NCBI GenBank assembly: GCA_020080175.1 | Contig: JAGHQL010000076.1 | Location: 1 to 64,000, forward strand | Direction of reading: 5' to 3' | DNA length: 64,000 nucleotides | Source: Glutinoglossum americanum | Lineage: Eukaryota; Ascomycota; Geoglossomycetes; Geoglossales; Geoglossaceae | Notes under the pieces: generated by a model | The model's input: only the letters and a program-made list of their open reading frames with translations | Told to the model about the DNA's origin: nothing | The model's database searches: none | Position numbers and translations under genes: made by a program | Shown here: piece after piece, positions 1 to 11,036 of the stretch | Layout of the letters: each line of letters opens with the position of its first letter | How positions within the stretch are numbered: the first letter of the stretch is position 1

Positions 1-601
1 GACCCTCGTGTGCGACAACGTCGACACCGGTGTCCTGGCCTTCAGCTGGGGGGGGGTGGTTTGGGAGACCATGCTGATAAGTGACCAGTCTCACCGGGAT
101 CGGTAACCACTACGGTGGATCTTGCCAGGTGGGCTTTTCAGTCGACAACGGGGCAACTTTTCAAGTCGCCACATCCTTTGAAGGCAACTGTCCACATCGC
201 CACTCCTACGACTCGCAGGACTTCAGCTTCACCGTTCCGGACGACATCCCCACGGGAGATGTAATTTTTGCCTGGTAAGATGTGCTTGCGTCCTGCCCTA
301 CCAAATCGAACGAGCGATTTGCTCATGCGAATTAAAAAATAAAAATAGGATTTGGTTCAACCGCGAACAGGAATTCAACATGAATTGCGCGGCTATAACC
401 ATCACCCCGGGATCTGGCTCTCCTCCACCCGTACCCTTCTACGAGCGCCCTGAGATGCTGGTAGCAGATACCGGAAACGGTTGCCTCACGCCGCATACTA
501 CCGCCGAGGTCATGTACCCCAACCCGGGCCCGGACCTTGTAGTGGGCGATGGCGAATATGGGCTTGAGCTGCCTCTCCCGCCTGAGGCGTGCGGATATTA
601 G
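1..601 (+). CDS. Secreted LPMO-like (AA11-like) protein, 5' end missing
   Basis: This is the C-terminal part of a secreted protein of the fungal lytic polysaccharide monooxygenase-like type. Exon 349-601 follows an intron at 275-348 (GTAAGA donor, TAG acceptor) and ends in the conserved tail ELPLPPEACGY. The preceding exon carries GNHYGGSCQVGFSVDNGA and FEGNCPHR, and the junction reads FAWIWFNREQEFNMNCA, a pattern I associate with these extracellular proteins (even-spaced Cys, FxFTVP, NxxxMNC). Upstream of base 88 the frame holding PSCATTSTPVSWPSAGG must be joined by a further splice or is affected by the run of G at 49-58; I could not settle it. The signal peptide and the N-terminal His expected of a true LPMO lie outside the window, so copper-dependent activity is not shown. 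Confidence 0.7.
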
Positions 602-939
602 GACCCAGGACTTGGGTGATGCGGATGGGCAGTGCCTGTCCTGCCATGTGAGGTTACATGAAAGGCAGTGTCTCGTGGAGACTTGGTTGAGAAACTTCTT
701 GTACATATGCTATTAAGTCATCTCACGGAAAGGCGAGGGGGCTATTCGAGCAGAGGCGTTCCATTGCGGTATCCCATCGGGATGCCCGTGATGTAAGTAC
801 CAGAATGAACGAACCCACTTTGCGAAAGCGGCGAGAGAAAGTCAAGCTAGCCGAGGCCTTACCGTTGTGATGCTCATGACTTCAACTATGAACGATGCAT
901 GACTAGAGCGATGGCTAGCTTTACAGAGGTGGACCCCCT
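602..939. other. Convergent intergenic stretch
   Basis: This lies between the 3' ends of the LPMO-like gene and the Sip1-like gene. I see no gene, RNA or repeat in it. Confidence 0.5.
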
Positions 940-3900
940 TCATGTAGCGCCGATTCTGTTTGGTGCCATTTCAACCCCATACAAAATGACATTCACCGTG
1001 AGGTATGTCACGTGCACGGAATCCCTGATATGCGAGCGCAGCTCCTCATAGGCCTTGTCAACAAAAATCTCCACGAGATTCTCGTCGCCGGGGCGAATCC
1101 TCCAATAGCCCTCGTCCACGCTGAGGGGCAAGCCACAGATCTCGACCCGAAGGCGCTTGTGAGAGTCGCCGATGGCACTGGACACATAGATCACTTGAGT
1201 TCGCTGGAGTTAGTATTCCTTCCCCGATAGTCAGGCTTAAATGGAGGCACTAGTTCAACTTACAAAGAGTTCCGAGAGCGCTGAGAGAGTACTGAATCGA
1301 GACACCGCACCCCTTCCCATTGTCGTCGAGGATATCCGTGACGCTTGAGTTAGTCACCGCTGCAGCACCAGTCATGTTGGTACTTAGACCAAACGAACCA
1401 ACGTAGCACGTTGCGTCATCGGAAGAATCGAATAGCCCTATAACCGGCACCGCTGTCAGTATATCCCACTCGCCGGGTTCGAGGTGTAACGTCAAGAAAG
1501 CATTATTGGCTTTAATGTGGGCGGTAGGAGGTGTTATGCGGCCAGAGCGGTAGCTGCGCGTAATGTAGTGAGAGCCCTCGCGTAGGCCATCGAAATCGGA
1601 GAGGGGAAGCAAGTCGCGAACATGAACCGTCGAAATATTAAAGAACCCGAGGAAGGAGGCAACTTCTGATCCGATATAGTTTGAACCGCGGAGATAGATG
1701 TTCGTGATTCGGAGAAGCTTCGAGGAGGTGTAGCTCATGTAAGGGTCGGAAGGAGTTGCCATGGATGTCGGCCTTAATGTGACCCTGTGACCGTCGGGCG
1801 TGATGGCTGTCATCTGTTGAATAAGGCCGACATCGTGGTCCCCTGGAGTATCGGTAATCACAACAGGTCCACCAGATAAACATCTCGCTGCGGCATGGAA
1901 ACCTGCATATCGTGGTAGTGCTGTCTGAAACATATCCCAGTCTAAAGAGGCGACGTTAGAGATAAAAGTGGGGAGAGCGAAAAAGGGCATAGCCATTGGT
2001 ATCAGACGGAATTCGACTGCGTACCAGGGACAATATTTAGGTGGCTAAATATGATCATATTCATTGCATTTGCGAAGATATGCCAACCGTGGCTCTCAGG
2101 AACATTTGGATAGAAGTCGTCCGAGGTCCTATACCGTAGTTAACCAAGCACTCGAATTAGATCTAAACTAATACCTGAACAATGGCTGAATGAGTTGGTC
2201 TCCGAGCAGAGAGCACTGCAGTATTTGAGGAACATGTGCCATGCAGACAATGACCCGTCCTTGGAAGTATTTTCGAGCTTTTCGGGGCACCGGTTAGAGA
2301 GAGCCCGAAAGGCAGAGGTTAACTAAAAGGGCGAATAGACACAAACCGCTCAACGCAAAGGCACGTTGGTAAGCAGGAAGAAGCCGTCCCCGGTCACCTC
2401 CGTCCTTTAGTTCATCAATGCGGCATTGCACGTCGACTTTCACACAGCTAATGCCACATTCCGAGAGATATCTGTAAAGCATGTCAGGTATGAGCTTACC
2501 GCTACGTCCTCGCCTATCTCACCCTGGGGAGGAGCATATCATTGGGATGCAGTGTATAGAGAGAGTACCCCTAGGTAAGCTTACCTGTAAAAGTCGTCAT
2601 AGAATCTCTCAATGTCTGTGGGATCGATAAACCGAAGATTTCGTTCTTGCTGATGAACGTTATCTCTCCATGCGCAGTCTATAGTTTTGTAATTGCTGTC
2701 AATTTCTCCCCCCGGAGCGATGCCATCCCAGTAGCCGTGCTGGTGCAACAAATATCAAGAGTTAAGACGGCGTTGAAGGGTCCAGATTTCTCGAATCACT
2801 AACCAAAGCATGCCACACCCCAACGTTCTGGATATTGGGGTGCTGGTTCCGAATCCTCTTCGCTAGTCCCGGCAATCCTCCAACCGAGTCGAAGTTAGAA
2901 TTAGCGCGGAAAGCGGACCAAGTCCCAGAGGAAGCGTATTTGGCATTTTCCTGGATGCCATGAGGATATCCATCAGCCGGACCCTCTCCTGCAAATGAGC
3001 CACTAGGGAACGAGTAACCTACCAAAGTTTGCCAGTTGTCGTCTATGATAACGTTGCATACCTTGATTCCTGATTCGTGCAACCCCTGCAAAGCATCAAG
3101 AATCTTTTCCCCAGAGAGATTCACTCCTAGCGAGTTCCAAGTGCAGTATGAGAGGCCAGCATGCATCTTATTTAATCTGTGCTCAGTTGGTGGGCCTTGC
3201 GCTATATGGCTCTCAGGCAGGAAAGTCCCAGAGGGGAGTTCTCCCCTCCTATGCTCGGAGGCCACCAGTTGCCTAGCGATAGGAGCGGCTCCAGGGTGTG
3301 AAGTTTTCTTCACAATAAATTCTGCCCACGACATGGCACCCTTCACAACATTTTTAGCATCCATGCCAGCAACAACGATGCACTTCGCTGAACCAAGTCG
3401 CTCACCAGGGGGGGATTCGTCATATATACGCCAGATAATCCCCTCCCGGCCATTCTCCCGGTCCATGCATTCGCTTGCGTGAAAAGACGTTACGTAGGAG
3501 CTTGCTGTTGGCGTGCCCCCCCCGGAGGGGATGCCAGAGAGTGGTAGGATCGCAACTTGGCGACCGTCCCTCCTTTGCATCAGCAAAAGTAAACACTCCT
3601 TGGTCGTCGTGAAAGTGCTTCCACCTCCGCCACCTCCGGCTGCCGACCCAGAATGGATTGGTCCCATCCAAGGGCTCGCTATCTTGACTAATGCCATCCA
3701 TCGTTCAAGGAGAGTCGCTCTGCCTAAAGGCAGGTCGACCACTTGCTTCCTGCCATCTTTGCTTTTGCTGACATTACCCGAACCATTGAATATGCGTGAT
3801 AGCGGAGATGTCACGCACCAGACACCTATATCCAAAAGGCTAAGGAGGTCAAGCTCTTCCTGGGATGAACCTTCGTCCATAGCCATAACATCGAATAAAG

Positions 3901-4559
3901 CCCCGGTATCTCGCTCCGAGTGCGGCTCAAATATGTCGCCAAACTGTAATGGTAACCTCGATCTTCCATCATCCGGCACCGGCCCTGATGATGCAAATGA
4001 CTGTGGTGGTAGAAAGATGATGCGGCCATCGACGCCTCCAATGCGGCTTCCCGACCATAGCCTAAGGGGTCGGGAAATGAGCAAGACCGTAAGAGAGTAG
4101 TGTCCGGGGGATTCCAAGCTGCTTACCACGGACCGTCACCAAAGCGATACTTCAGGCAGAATTGTAGAGGTCTAGTGTTAGAATACGGCAAGTGAAGGGT
4201 GAAAATCTCATAACGTTTCGTATTGGCTTCGTCCTTGTAATAATGCTTTGATGGCGCTTAGCAAGACGCCAGGCTAGCAAAAGAGAAGCAATCGGCAGTA
4301 CCTGCAAAGTTGTTCTATCACTTGCCTCGTCGCTACGCCTAAATGCCGCCGGCTTCCACGCACCTCGGCCTTCTATGCTCCACCAAAGTAAAACGGTGAA
4401 ATGCTGGTCAGGTTGTAGAAGATCAAGAGGAGGCACCACGCCTCCACCGCAGCTTAATTCCATCAAACATTGGAACTCTACGACGCCCCCCCGTGCATGA
4501 CGGGTCGTGGTATGACCAATTGGAGGATGGAGCGTGGGTGTGAAGACTAGATTCGCCAT
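940..4559 (-). CDS. GH36 raffinose synthase / Sip1-like protein (alpha-galactosidase superfamily)
   Basis: Ten exons give a 961-aa protein: 4559-4302, 4149-4127, 4061-3023, 2950-2804, 2739-2585, 2471-2347, 2277-2175, 2128-2025, 1941-1264, 1193-940. All junctions are GT-AG and the frame sums exactly. The product carries the raffinose synthase/SIP family landmarks: YCTWNSLG, IIDDNWQTL, KVDVQ (expected nucleophile Asp of GH36), RTSDDFYPNVPESHGWH (expected acid/base Asp) and DWDMFQT followed by HAAARCLSGGPVVITDTPG. The family acts on raffinose-type galactosides; whether this one hydrolyses or transfers galactose cannot be read. No signal peptide is visible, so it is probably intracellular. Exon 2 is only 23 nt, and a 72-nt intron (3022-2951) carries no stop in frame, so a naive ORF swallows it. 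What looks like a stop in YRFGDGPW is a normal GTAAGC donor. Confidence 0.88.
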
Positions 4560-5340
4560 AGCACGATTGCTCTAGAAAATAGAGACACCTTTGGCTTTTA
4601 AAGGACGGAATGTTGGTTTGTATTTCGAGTAGGCAAGTTAGTATTGATCCGGTAGGTGTGTGATTATAGCCAATGCGTTGGCGGAACCAAGCGATACGTG
4701 CGAGGGAGGTTGACCTCCCAGGGAGTGACATTTAGACCTGTAATAATCCCGAGGTATAATTTTCACCCCACTATCATGCCTGGGGATTTGCATGTTTGTA
4801 ACCGTGAGGCCCGGGAAATAAGGAAGAGGTAAATCTTGACCTCTGAGTTGAGTTGTGGCCGTGCCAGACTATCTTGTATGTAATTAAGTGGCACCTGTAA
4901 AACGAATGGACGGGTGGCCTAATGTTAGTCGAAAGCCAAAATTCCGCATGAATCCAAATCAATTGCTAACCGATTTGTAGGGTTAAGGCGTCGGTTTTCG
5001 GCTTCACGTTGACCACCGAAGATTGGGAGTTCGAATCTCCTCTCGTTCGGAAGTCCAATTTTTTTCTCTCCAATTCCCAAAAAACCCCTACGCCTATAGC
5101 TTCTTTTCAATTTTTTAAGTTCCAAGTTTCCCCCAGCAGCCGTTCTTAGGAATGCGGCGTGAATACTGAGGGGGTGGCGAAAGGTTCCTCGGTCGCTATT
5201 ATGCACCATTAGCCGAGCACCAGCCATCGCATATCAACAACCTGCTTTTCTACTTGTCATTACCGACTATCATCCTTCAATGTTTACGAGCTACGTTTCA
5301 ATTCCAGTGCTAGGGTGAAGGCTCACAGTGTTTCGCAGAG
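4560..5340. other. Shared upstream region of the Sip1-like and Pex22-like genes
   Basis: The flanking genes diverge from here, so it should hold both promoters. Apart from the tRNA-like sequence I recognise no element. Confidence 0.4.
4967..5065 (+). pseudogene. Decayed tRNA-like sequence with Pol III-type T-run
   Basis: GGTTAAGGCG (4981-4990) resembles the 3' half of an A box. GAGTTCGAATCTC (about 5029-5041) is a perfect T-arm loop and B box with a 5-bp stem. Between them TCGGT and ACCGA could form an anticodon stem around a loop containing TCG plus an intron-like insertion. A run of seven T at 5059-5065 follows, as a Pol III terminator would. However, no 5' strand pairs with the 3' acceptor strand CTCGTTC and the D stem does not form, so this is more likely a tRNA relic or tRNA-derived SINE head than a working gene. 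Confidence 0.4.
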
Positions 5341-6776
5341 ATGCCTTATGACCGGTATGAAAGCCAGCGCCATCGTGGTACCAGGAGAGGTGCCTTCGGC
5401 CACTGGATACCCCTGGTGGTGACTGTGACAGCCGCGACACTTGGACTTGCGGCGTGGATATGGAGTGAACGTCGCGGTGACGATGATGACGACAGCTACG
5501 AGGAGAGGAAAGATGATCATGGAGATGCCTCAGAAGCTAGCAATAGCGATCGCAGGCGGGGAGTGGAAGACGACGCGTCGGGAGGGATGGTCGCGCGCAT
5601 GTCAGGCGCGTTACGACGAACCCCAAGTCCACAGCAATTATTTGACGGGGCTAGTAAGAAGGTTGTTGCTGGTGTAGCAGCAGCGGGTACTATGGTCGGG
5701 GGTGTGCTATCCTCAATCCGGGAGGAAGAGAAAGATGATTTTGTCGACCATTCTCGGTGGTCAGAAGAGGCAGACGTGCGACGATTGGCCGAAGGGACAG
5801 CCTCCGAACAGACCTCCAGGCAAGCCGCGAGCGCATCCGTACGGTCAACCTCTGGTTTGAAGGGAATAGATTCTACACCTGTGGTGCCTGCTACGTCTTC
5901 CATCACCGACACAACTAGTCGGAAGGCCGCTCCTTCAGGATACCACCAGAGCACTGTTCGCAGGAAGAAGGCAGCCATTGTGGTCTCCGCAGAGACGAAC
6001 CTCGATGATCAGGGAGAGGATGAACACGGGAACCACGAACAAGCTGTAAGCCTATTTTATCTCTTCTACTTTTTACACAGACTGAACAAGCACTATAGTC
6101 TATCCTATCCCACCTTTCTTCCCATATTGACCTTGCGGTGACGGAGCTTTTTGTCCTCATATATGCACCTGAAATCAAGCAACACCCACTCTCCACCTCC
6201 AGCAGTATCCACCGTCCTGCCATATCAAACACCTCTTCCTTTTCAAATATTGACCACGAAAACGCGTATACACCAGGTGAGGAATTAGATAAACCGCTTT
6301 CGCCTTTGGAACCTAGACCTGTCGCGTCGGTGTCTTCTGGCTTAGATACTCCGCGTACACCCGCGCTGTCCGCTCACGGGTCATCGCCTGCCTTCAAAAC
6401 TCTCTATTCACAGGCTTTGTCGCTGGTGGAAGACAAGAATACTATGGTTCTCCCATTCACGACGCCTTCCGGGCATTTGCATATCCTCCGCCATCTGGCG
6501 CCGGATGTTGTTTACCTCCAGGAATCCCTATCCGGAGAAAATGGAGATGTGGTGACGCAGATATCTTCGTGGGTTGGACAAGTGGTGGTTGTTGTGGGGG
6601 CTGAAGGTGGCCATGGAGGTCTAGTTGATAGCGAAGATGAACATGGAAGCGAAGAGAAAAAGATCGAGAGGTGGTGGGAGCGGGCAGACAGAGTGGGACT
6701 GGGCAAAGGGGTTGAGGTTGTTGAAGCATTACACGTTGGGGAACATTGGGGGAGGAGAATGGCGGGGAGGGAATAG
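5341..6776 (+). CDS. Peroxin 22-like protein
   Basis: Two exons, 5341-6045 and 6099-6776, joined over a 53-nt intron (GTAAGC...TATAG), give 460 aa. A short polar N terminus (MPYDRYESQRHRG) is followed by one hydrophobic segment at about residues 22-42 (WIPLVVTVTAATLGLAAWIW) and then a long acidic, Ser-rich linker. The C-terminal domain contains LSSHIDLAVTELFVLIYAPE and ends RVGLGKGVEVVEALHVGEHW. This layout matches filamentous-fungal Pex22-like proteins, which tether the ubiquitin-conjugating enzyme Pex4 to the peroxisome membrane for recycling of the import receptor Pex5. The assignment rests on overall layout and my recall of the C-terminal motif, not on a catalytic residue, since Pex22 has none. 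Confidence 0.7.
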
Positions 6777-7241
6777 GGAGGGTCTAACAAGCCCCGAACT
6801 GAGATTCATATTTTTCTGAATTACTTAAGGATGAATTTTGTTTGATCTGGAGACTACATACTCCTCCGTACTCCCGCTCACCTGTCGTACACGTGACTTT
6901 TAAAGATCTTGGTTAGACCGATACGATCTTGGCGCTCGGGCTACCTCACTCCTCCCTTCAGCAGGAAGTGGGAAATAATGCGATATTCTCATCTCAGCCG
7001 ACGATTTTATATTACCTCGACATATCCGTAAAGACCGCATCGCTCTTGCGAGCATGAGGGTGTGGAGTTTGTCAAGTTCATATTCTCTCTTTTACACGCC
7101 TGGGCGCTCTGTCATCTGCTCCTAACTCTTGACCTGCCTTCCATCCACTGGAGGGTCTTTCACCACCACTAAGTCACATATACGTCCCTACTTTCACATC
7201 GGCCCTTCCGAGTTTCTTGTCAAAGGCTTTTATCCCGAATT
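6777..7241. promoter_or_regulatory. Intergenic, presumed SPT20 promoter and 5' UTR
   Basis: This sits between the Pex22-like stop and the SPT20 start. The last 150 bases are CT-rich, as is common ahead of fungal start sites. I see no further gene or motif. Confidence 0.4.
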
Positions 7242-10184
7242 ATGGCGACCGCAGTCTCCACAAGACCATCCCAGAGTCTCCAGAAGGTGAAGCGACCCCA
7301 ACCACCATCTTTACAAACATCTATCAATGGTGTTAACTCTTCAATCTCATCTCCCTCTCCCTCTTTGCCCAAAAAGACGCCATCAGGCCTCAAACATCCT
7401 CCGAATGCTGGAGTTAGCAACAGTATCACCGTCAATGGTAGCGGAACTCGAGTCAGCGGCAGACAACGCAGGGAAGTGCAGAGACCCGGAGAGGTATATG
7501 GACGACAATATAAAGGTAGCGTTGGCGGGAGAGGGGGTAGCGTTGATGGCATTGATTTGGATCGGCGCAAATATCTCAAAAAGCTGCCTCCTCAACCATA
7601 TGGTATGCACACTCGGAAATTATTTGCATTACGCCTTCCGATACTGACAGCTAGGTAATCCAGTCAGCACAACCACACACATCCTTAACAAATACAAAGG
7701 GAAGCCGCCTTCCCTCATTTTGCATTTGCATCCTACCCACTTCCGGTTCGATCAACAAGACGGAAGTTTTGGATATAATTCACCTATGAAGGTCATCTTG
7801 GAATACATTCGTTCAGAAACAATCCCACATGATATGATGGAGGAATTTCTGAGAGCAAACGTCAAGTTCTATGACGGTAAGACTACCTTGACTCTGGCTA
7901 TCGCTACTTCTTCTATACTGAATACCACCCATCTCCAGACTGCCTCATTGTACAGATCCACGATCATAGGTCAATATCAACCCCACCATCAACCACCTCT
8001 TCCTCAAACGCATCAAATGGACAGAAAAGTTCCCCATTCTCTGTACATAATTACAACGAACACCTCACACCTTCTCCATACGTCCCATACACTTCGACCG
8101 CTCAGAAGTCCAACAGGTCTGCCGATAAAGTGGACGGTGCATTGCCCGGTGAAAAGGCCAAGGGGTTGACATCCATTGAGCAGCCAAAGCCTACTGATCA
8201 AGGGAAAGGGGATGCAAGGGCGCCTGTTCGGGGCGCGGAAGAAGTACAAAACAAGACACTCAAGCAACCAAAAATATACACTACTGTCCTTCACCCAACG
8301 CCTCTCTCGTTACACGCCGATATCACAATACTTGCCTCGACTCCAGATCCGCGTTTCGGTGACAGGCGGCAATCGCAACAGGCTTATTCGATGAGCGGCG
8401 TTACTCCAACCTCGGGAGTTATGCCACATCCGCCTACACCACTTACCGCTTCAACGCCACTGACGAGTATGCCACCTCACAAGAAGCAGAAGACTATTCT
8501 TGATGACAAGAGTGCTCTTAAATTCGAGTCTGACTACCTCATTTGTTCGACTTCTCCACTTTATCTCAAACCTGCAGAGAGCGCATATGATGCGCAAGTG
8601 ATTCTCGAAGCTTTGAAGCACCCTCTACATCAGAACAAGCCACCTCCCCCAAAGACAAGGAAGCGAACGATCGCTGAATTAGCAGCAGATGAGGCACTCG
8701 CGGCGGAAGAAGAAAGGTTCATGCTTATCATGGATGAACGCCTCTCTATCTCGTCGACTGCAACCGCTGGCGCAAAATCGGCCGGCGGAGACGGCCAGGC
8801 AACTGCGGCATCTTTTGAACCTGGTTTCTCGAGGTTCAAAGTGCTCGAAAGTATCAAGGTCAAACACGAGGAAACTCGAAAGAAGGAGAAGGCGGAGACG
8901 GTAAAACGGCAACAGATAGAGATGGAAAGGGAAAGGCGGAGAACGGAAGAGGAAAAGTCAAGAAGAGAGCAGCAGTTACGGTTGTCCCAACAAGCTCCTC
9001 AAAACCCCCAACAACAGCCGACACCAGTAGCTCAAAACCAGCCGCTGCAACCCCAGCAGCAGCAACAACAACAACAGCCGCCGTCGCAACAGCAGCAGCA
9101 GCAACAACAGTCACAATCACAACCATCGCAACAACAACATGCCCACCCGCAGCAAAATAGTGTTCCAGCAAATGCGCATTCACAACACATCCAGCAAGTT
9201 ACACAGGGCCAGCAATCCTCTCCTGTGATACGGCAACACACACCACGCGTGTCTTCTCCAGTGGTAGGTATGGTGAATAACCCAAGTGGCAGCGTGTCAA
9301 TGAATATTACGACATCCAACCATGGTGCCGGGAGTCCTCCACGCCCGCCTTCTGCTGCTCAACACCACCATGCTGGAATGAGCGCTACTTCGCATCAGAT
9401 GAATAACCAGCGAAGCCAACAAGGACCAAGTCGGAATGGTACGCCACAGATCACACAAGCAACCCCTAATGGGCAGCACGCCACCCCCGTTATGCATCAG
9501 ACAACGCCAACGCCTCGAATGAGCCAAGCCAACGCGGCCTCGGGGATGGGCTACACATCGGCGGTACCCCAGCATTCGGTAAACGCGATGGCCCCTCAGA
9601 TGCAGCGAGCGGACCTCGAGCAGTTGCAGCGACGTTTCTTGATGCAACAAGCCCAGCAGGTCCAATCGCAGCACCGCTCACCGCAACCTACACATCCGCA
9701 AATGGCTGCCTTCCAAGGGCAACAACACCACCCAGCCCAGCAGCAGTTCCTCCAACAACAGCAGCAACAGCTAGTAGCCCAGCAGCAGCAGCAGCAGTTT
9801 CAAGCGCATCTAAATCGCCAACACCAACAGCAGATGCAAATGAATCTTGCAGCACTTCCGGCACAACAACACGCTCTTGCCGGTATGCAGATGCCTATTT
9901 CTCAGCAACAGCAGCAGCAGCAGCGCCTCGCCCATTTTCAGCAACAACAACAGCAGCAGCAGCAGCAGCAGCAGCACAGTTTTACTCGAGGGCAGCAGCT
10001 CATGGCACGGATGCGACAGCAGGGCCAAATACCAGCTCAAATGCAAGCACAAATGCCTCAATTGCAACAGCGCGGTTACCCGTCCATGCCAATGCAGCAG
10101 CAGCAGATGATGCAGATGGGTAGGGGCGGTGGCGGCATGATGGGGTCGATGGGTGGCATCCAGGGACAGGGAAGGGGCATGTGA
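7242..10184 (+). CDS. SPT20: Spt20-like SAGA subunit
   Basis: Three exons (7242-7602, 7655-7876, 7939-10184) give 942 aa. The Spt20 domain is split over them: HILNKYKGKPPSLILHLHP, then FGYNSPMKVILEYIR, then DCLIVQIHDHR, then KIYTTVLHPTPLSLHADI and ESDYLICSTSPLYLKP. Spt20 is a structural subunit of the SAGA histone acetyltransferase coactivator in the nucleus. The coactivator domain is followed by a charged helix (KHEETRKKEKAETVKRQ) and about 390 residues of Gln-, Pro- and Met-rich low complexity. That stretch includes a tract of 12 Gln at 9939-9974 encoded by mixed CAG/CAA. The C terminus is Met-Gly-rich. Homologues share the disordered Gln-rich tail. Confidence 0.85.
9000..10000 (+). repeat. 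CAG/CAA trinucleotide tracts coding for poly-Gln
   Basis: Several clusters lie inside the SPT20 coding sequence (about 9050-9150, 9735-9800, 9900-9975). They are interrupted CAG/CAA runs in the Gln frame. Such tracts often vary in length between strains. Confidence 0.85.
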
Positions 10185-10902
10185 GGTTGTTAATCGCAGT
10201 ATCAATAACTTTTCATTGGCGTTTTGTTATGTTGAAAGCGGTTTGGTTTGGACACAATGTGGCAGGCGGGATTCATCGGAGTTATAGTGGTTTGGCGTGA
10301 TTGAAACCCGCCTTGGATTATGCCATATAGTGCCGCACTCAAGAACCCAGAGGGTATTTGTGTAATAAATCAACATTTGTTTGAAAATTCGCGCATCTGG
10401 GAATCACCCGGTCATGATTGCCTTGACTTAATCCCCAACACGTATATAGTTCCTAGCTCTTCACTGCGCGCGACAACGCTTCGGGAGGTAGTTTACCTGC
10501 TACCCCAGTTCGATCCAAACGCTTAGGGATGATATGTCCAAGTCAAACGTCCGTGAGTAGTACTAGTTGTGGGTCCGTCATCCTTTACCCAGATATAAAG
10601 CCTACCTTTCAGCTGGAGGGACGGCTCACGTTTCGAATTACCAAATCTTTCCCTTACTGTACCTGTAAGAACCATGTGATGCATGATATCGAACTAGCCA
10701 CAGCAACTGTTGGGGAACTGAAGGAGAGTCGGATCGGGTACTAACGCGGCGAATACCCTTCATATTTCCGTCTCAGCTGCTCAGCCCTCAGATATCGTAT
10801 CAAAGCCAGCGCGGAAAGCCTGTCGGGGCGTCGGCTTAGGTAACGGACATGAGGCACCGTTGACGATCAATTACTATGTAGCATGCTGACTTACTGTAGG
10901 TA
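10185..10902. other. Intergenic between SPT20 and the transposon
   Basis: The first part will be SPT20 3' UTR. Short open frames here have no start context or recognisable motif. I see nothing else. Confidence 0.4.
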
Positions 10903-10929
10903 CAGTGGTGATGAAGAAGTCATCGAAGG
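10903..10929 (+). repeat. Left terminal inverted repeat of the Tc1/mariner element
   Basis: It starts CAGTGGTGATG and is the reverse complement of 12186-12212 with two mismatches, at TIR positions 6 and 13. TA precedes it. Confidence 0.9.
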
Positions 10930-11036
10930 GCACCCCGAAATGCGTTTTCCGAGCAACCACACCACAACACATGGTCGCATTTATCTAAAACGTAGAGTAG
11001 AGATTTATTATAGTCTATAATTACATTTTAGAGTAT

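Noticed and set aside
4060-4130. Apparent stop and frame change in the Sip1-like gene at YRFGDGPW
   Set aside because: A GTAAGC...CTTAG intron explains it and restores the family pattern.
9000-10000. Separate genes in the Leu/Ser/Cys-rich frames over SPT20
   Set aside because: They are other-frame readings of the CAG/CAA tracts.
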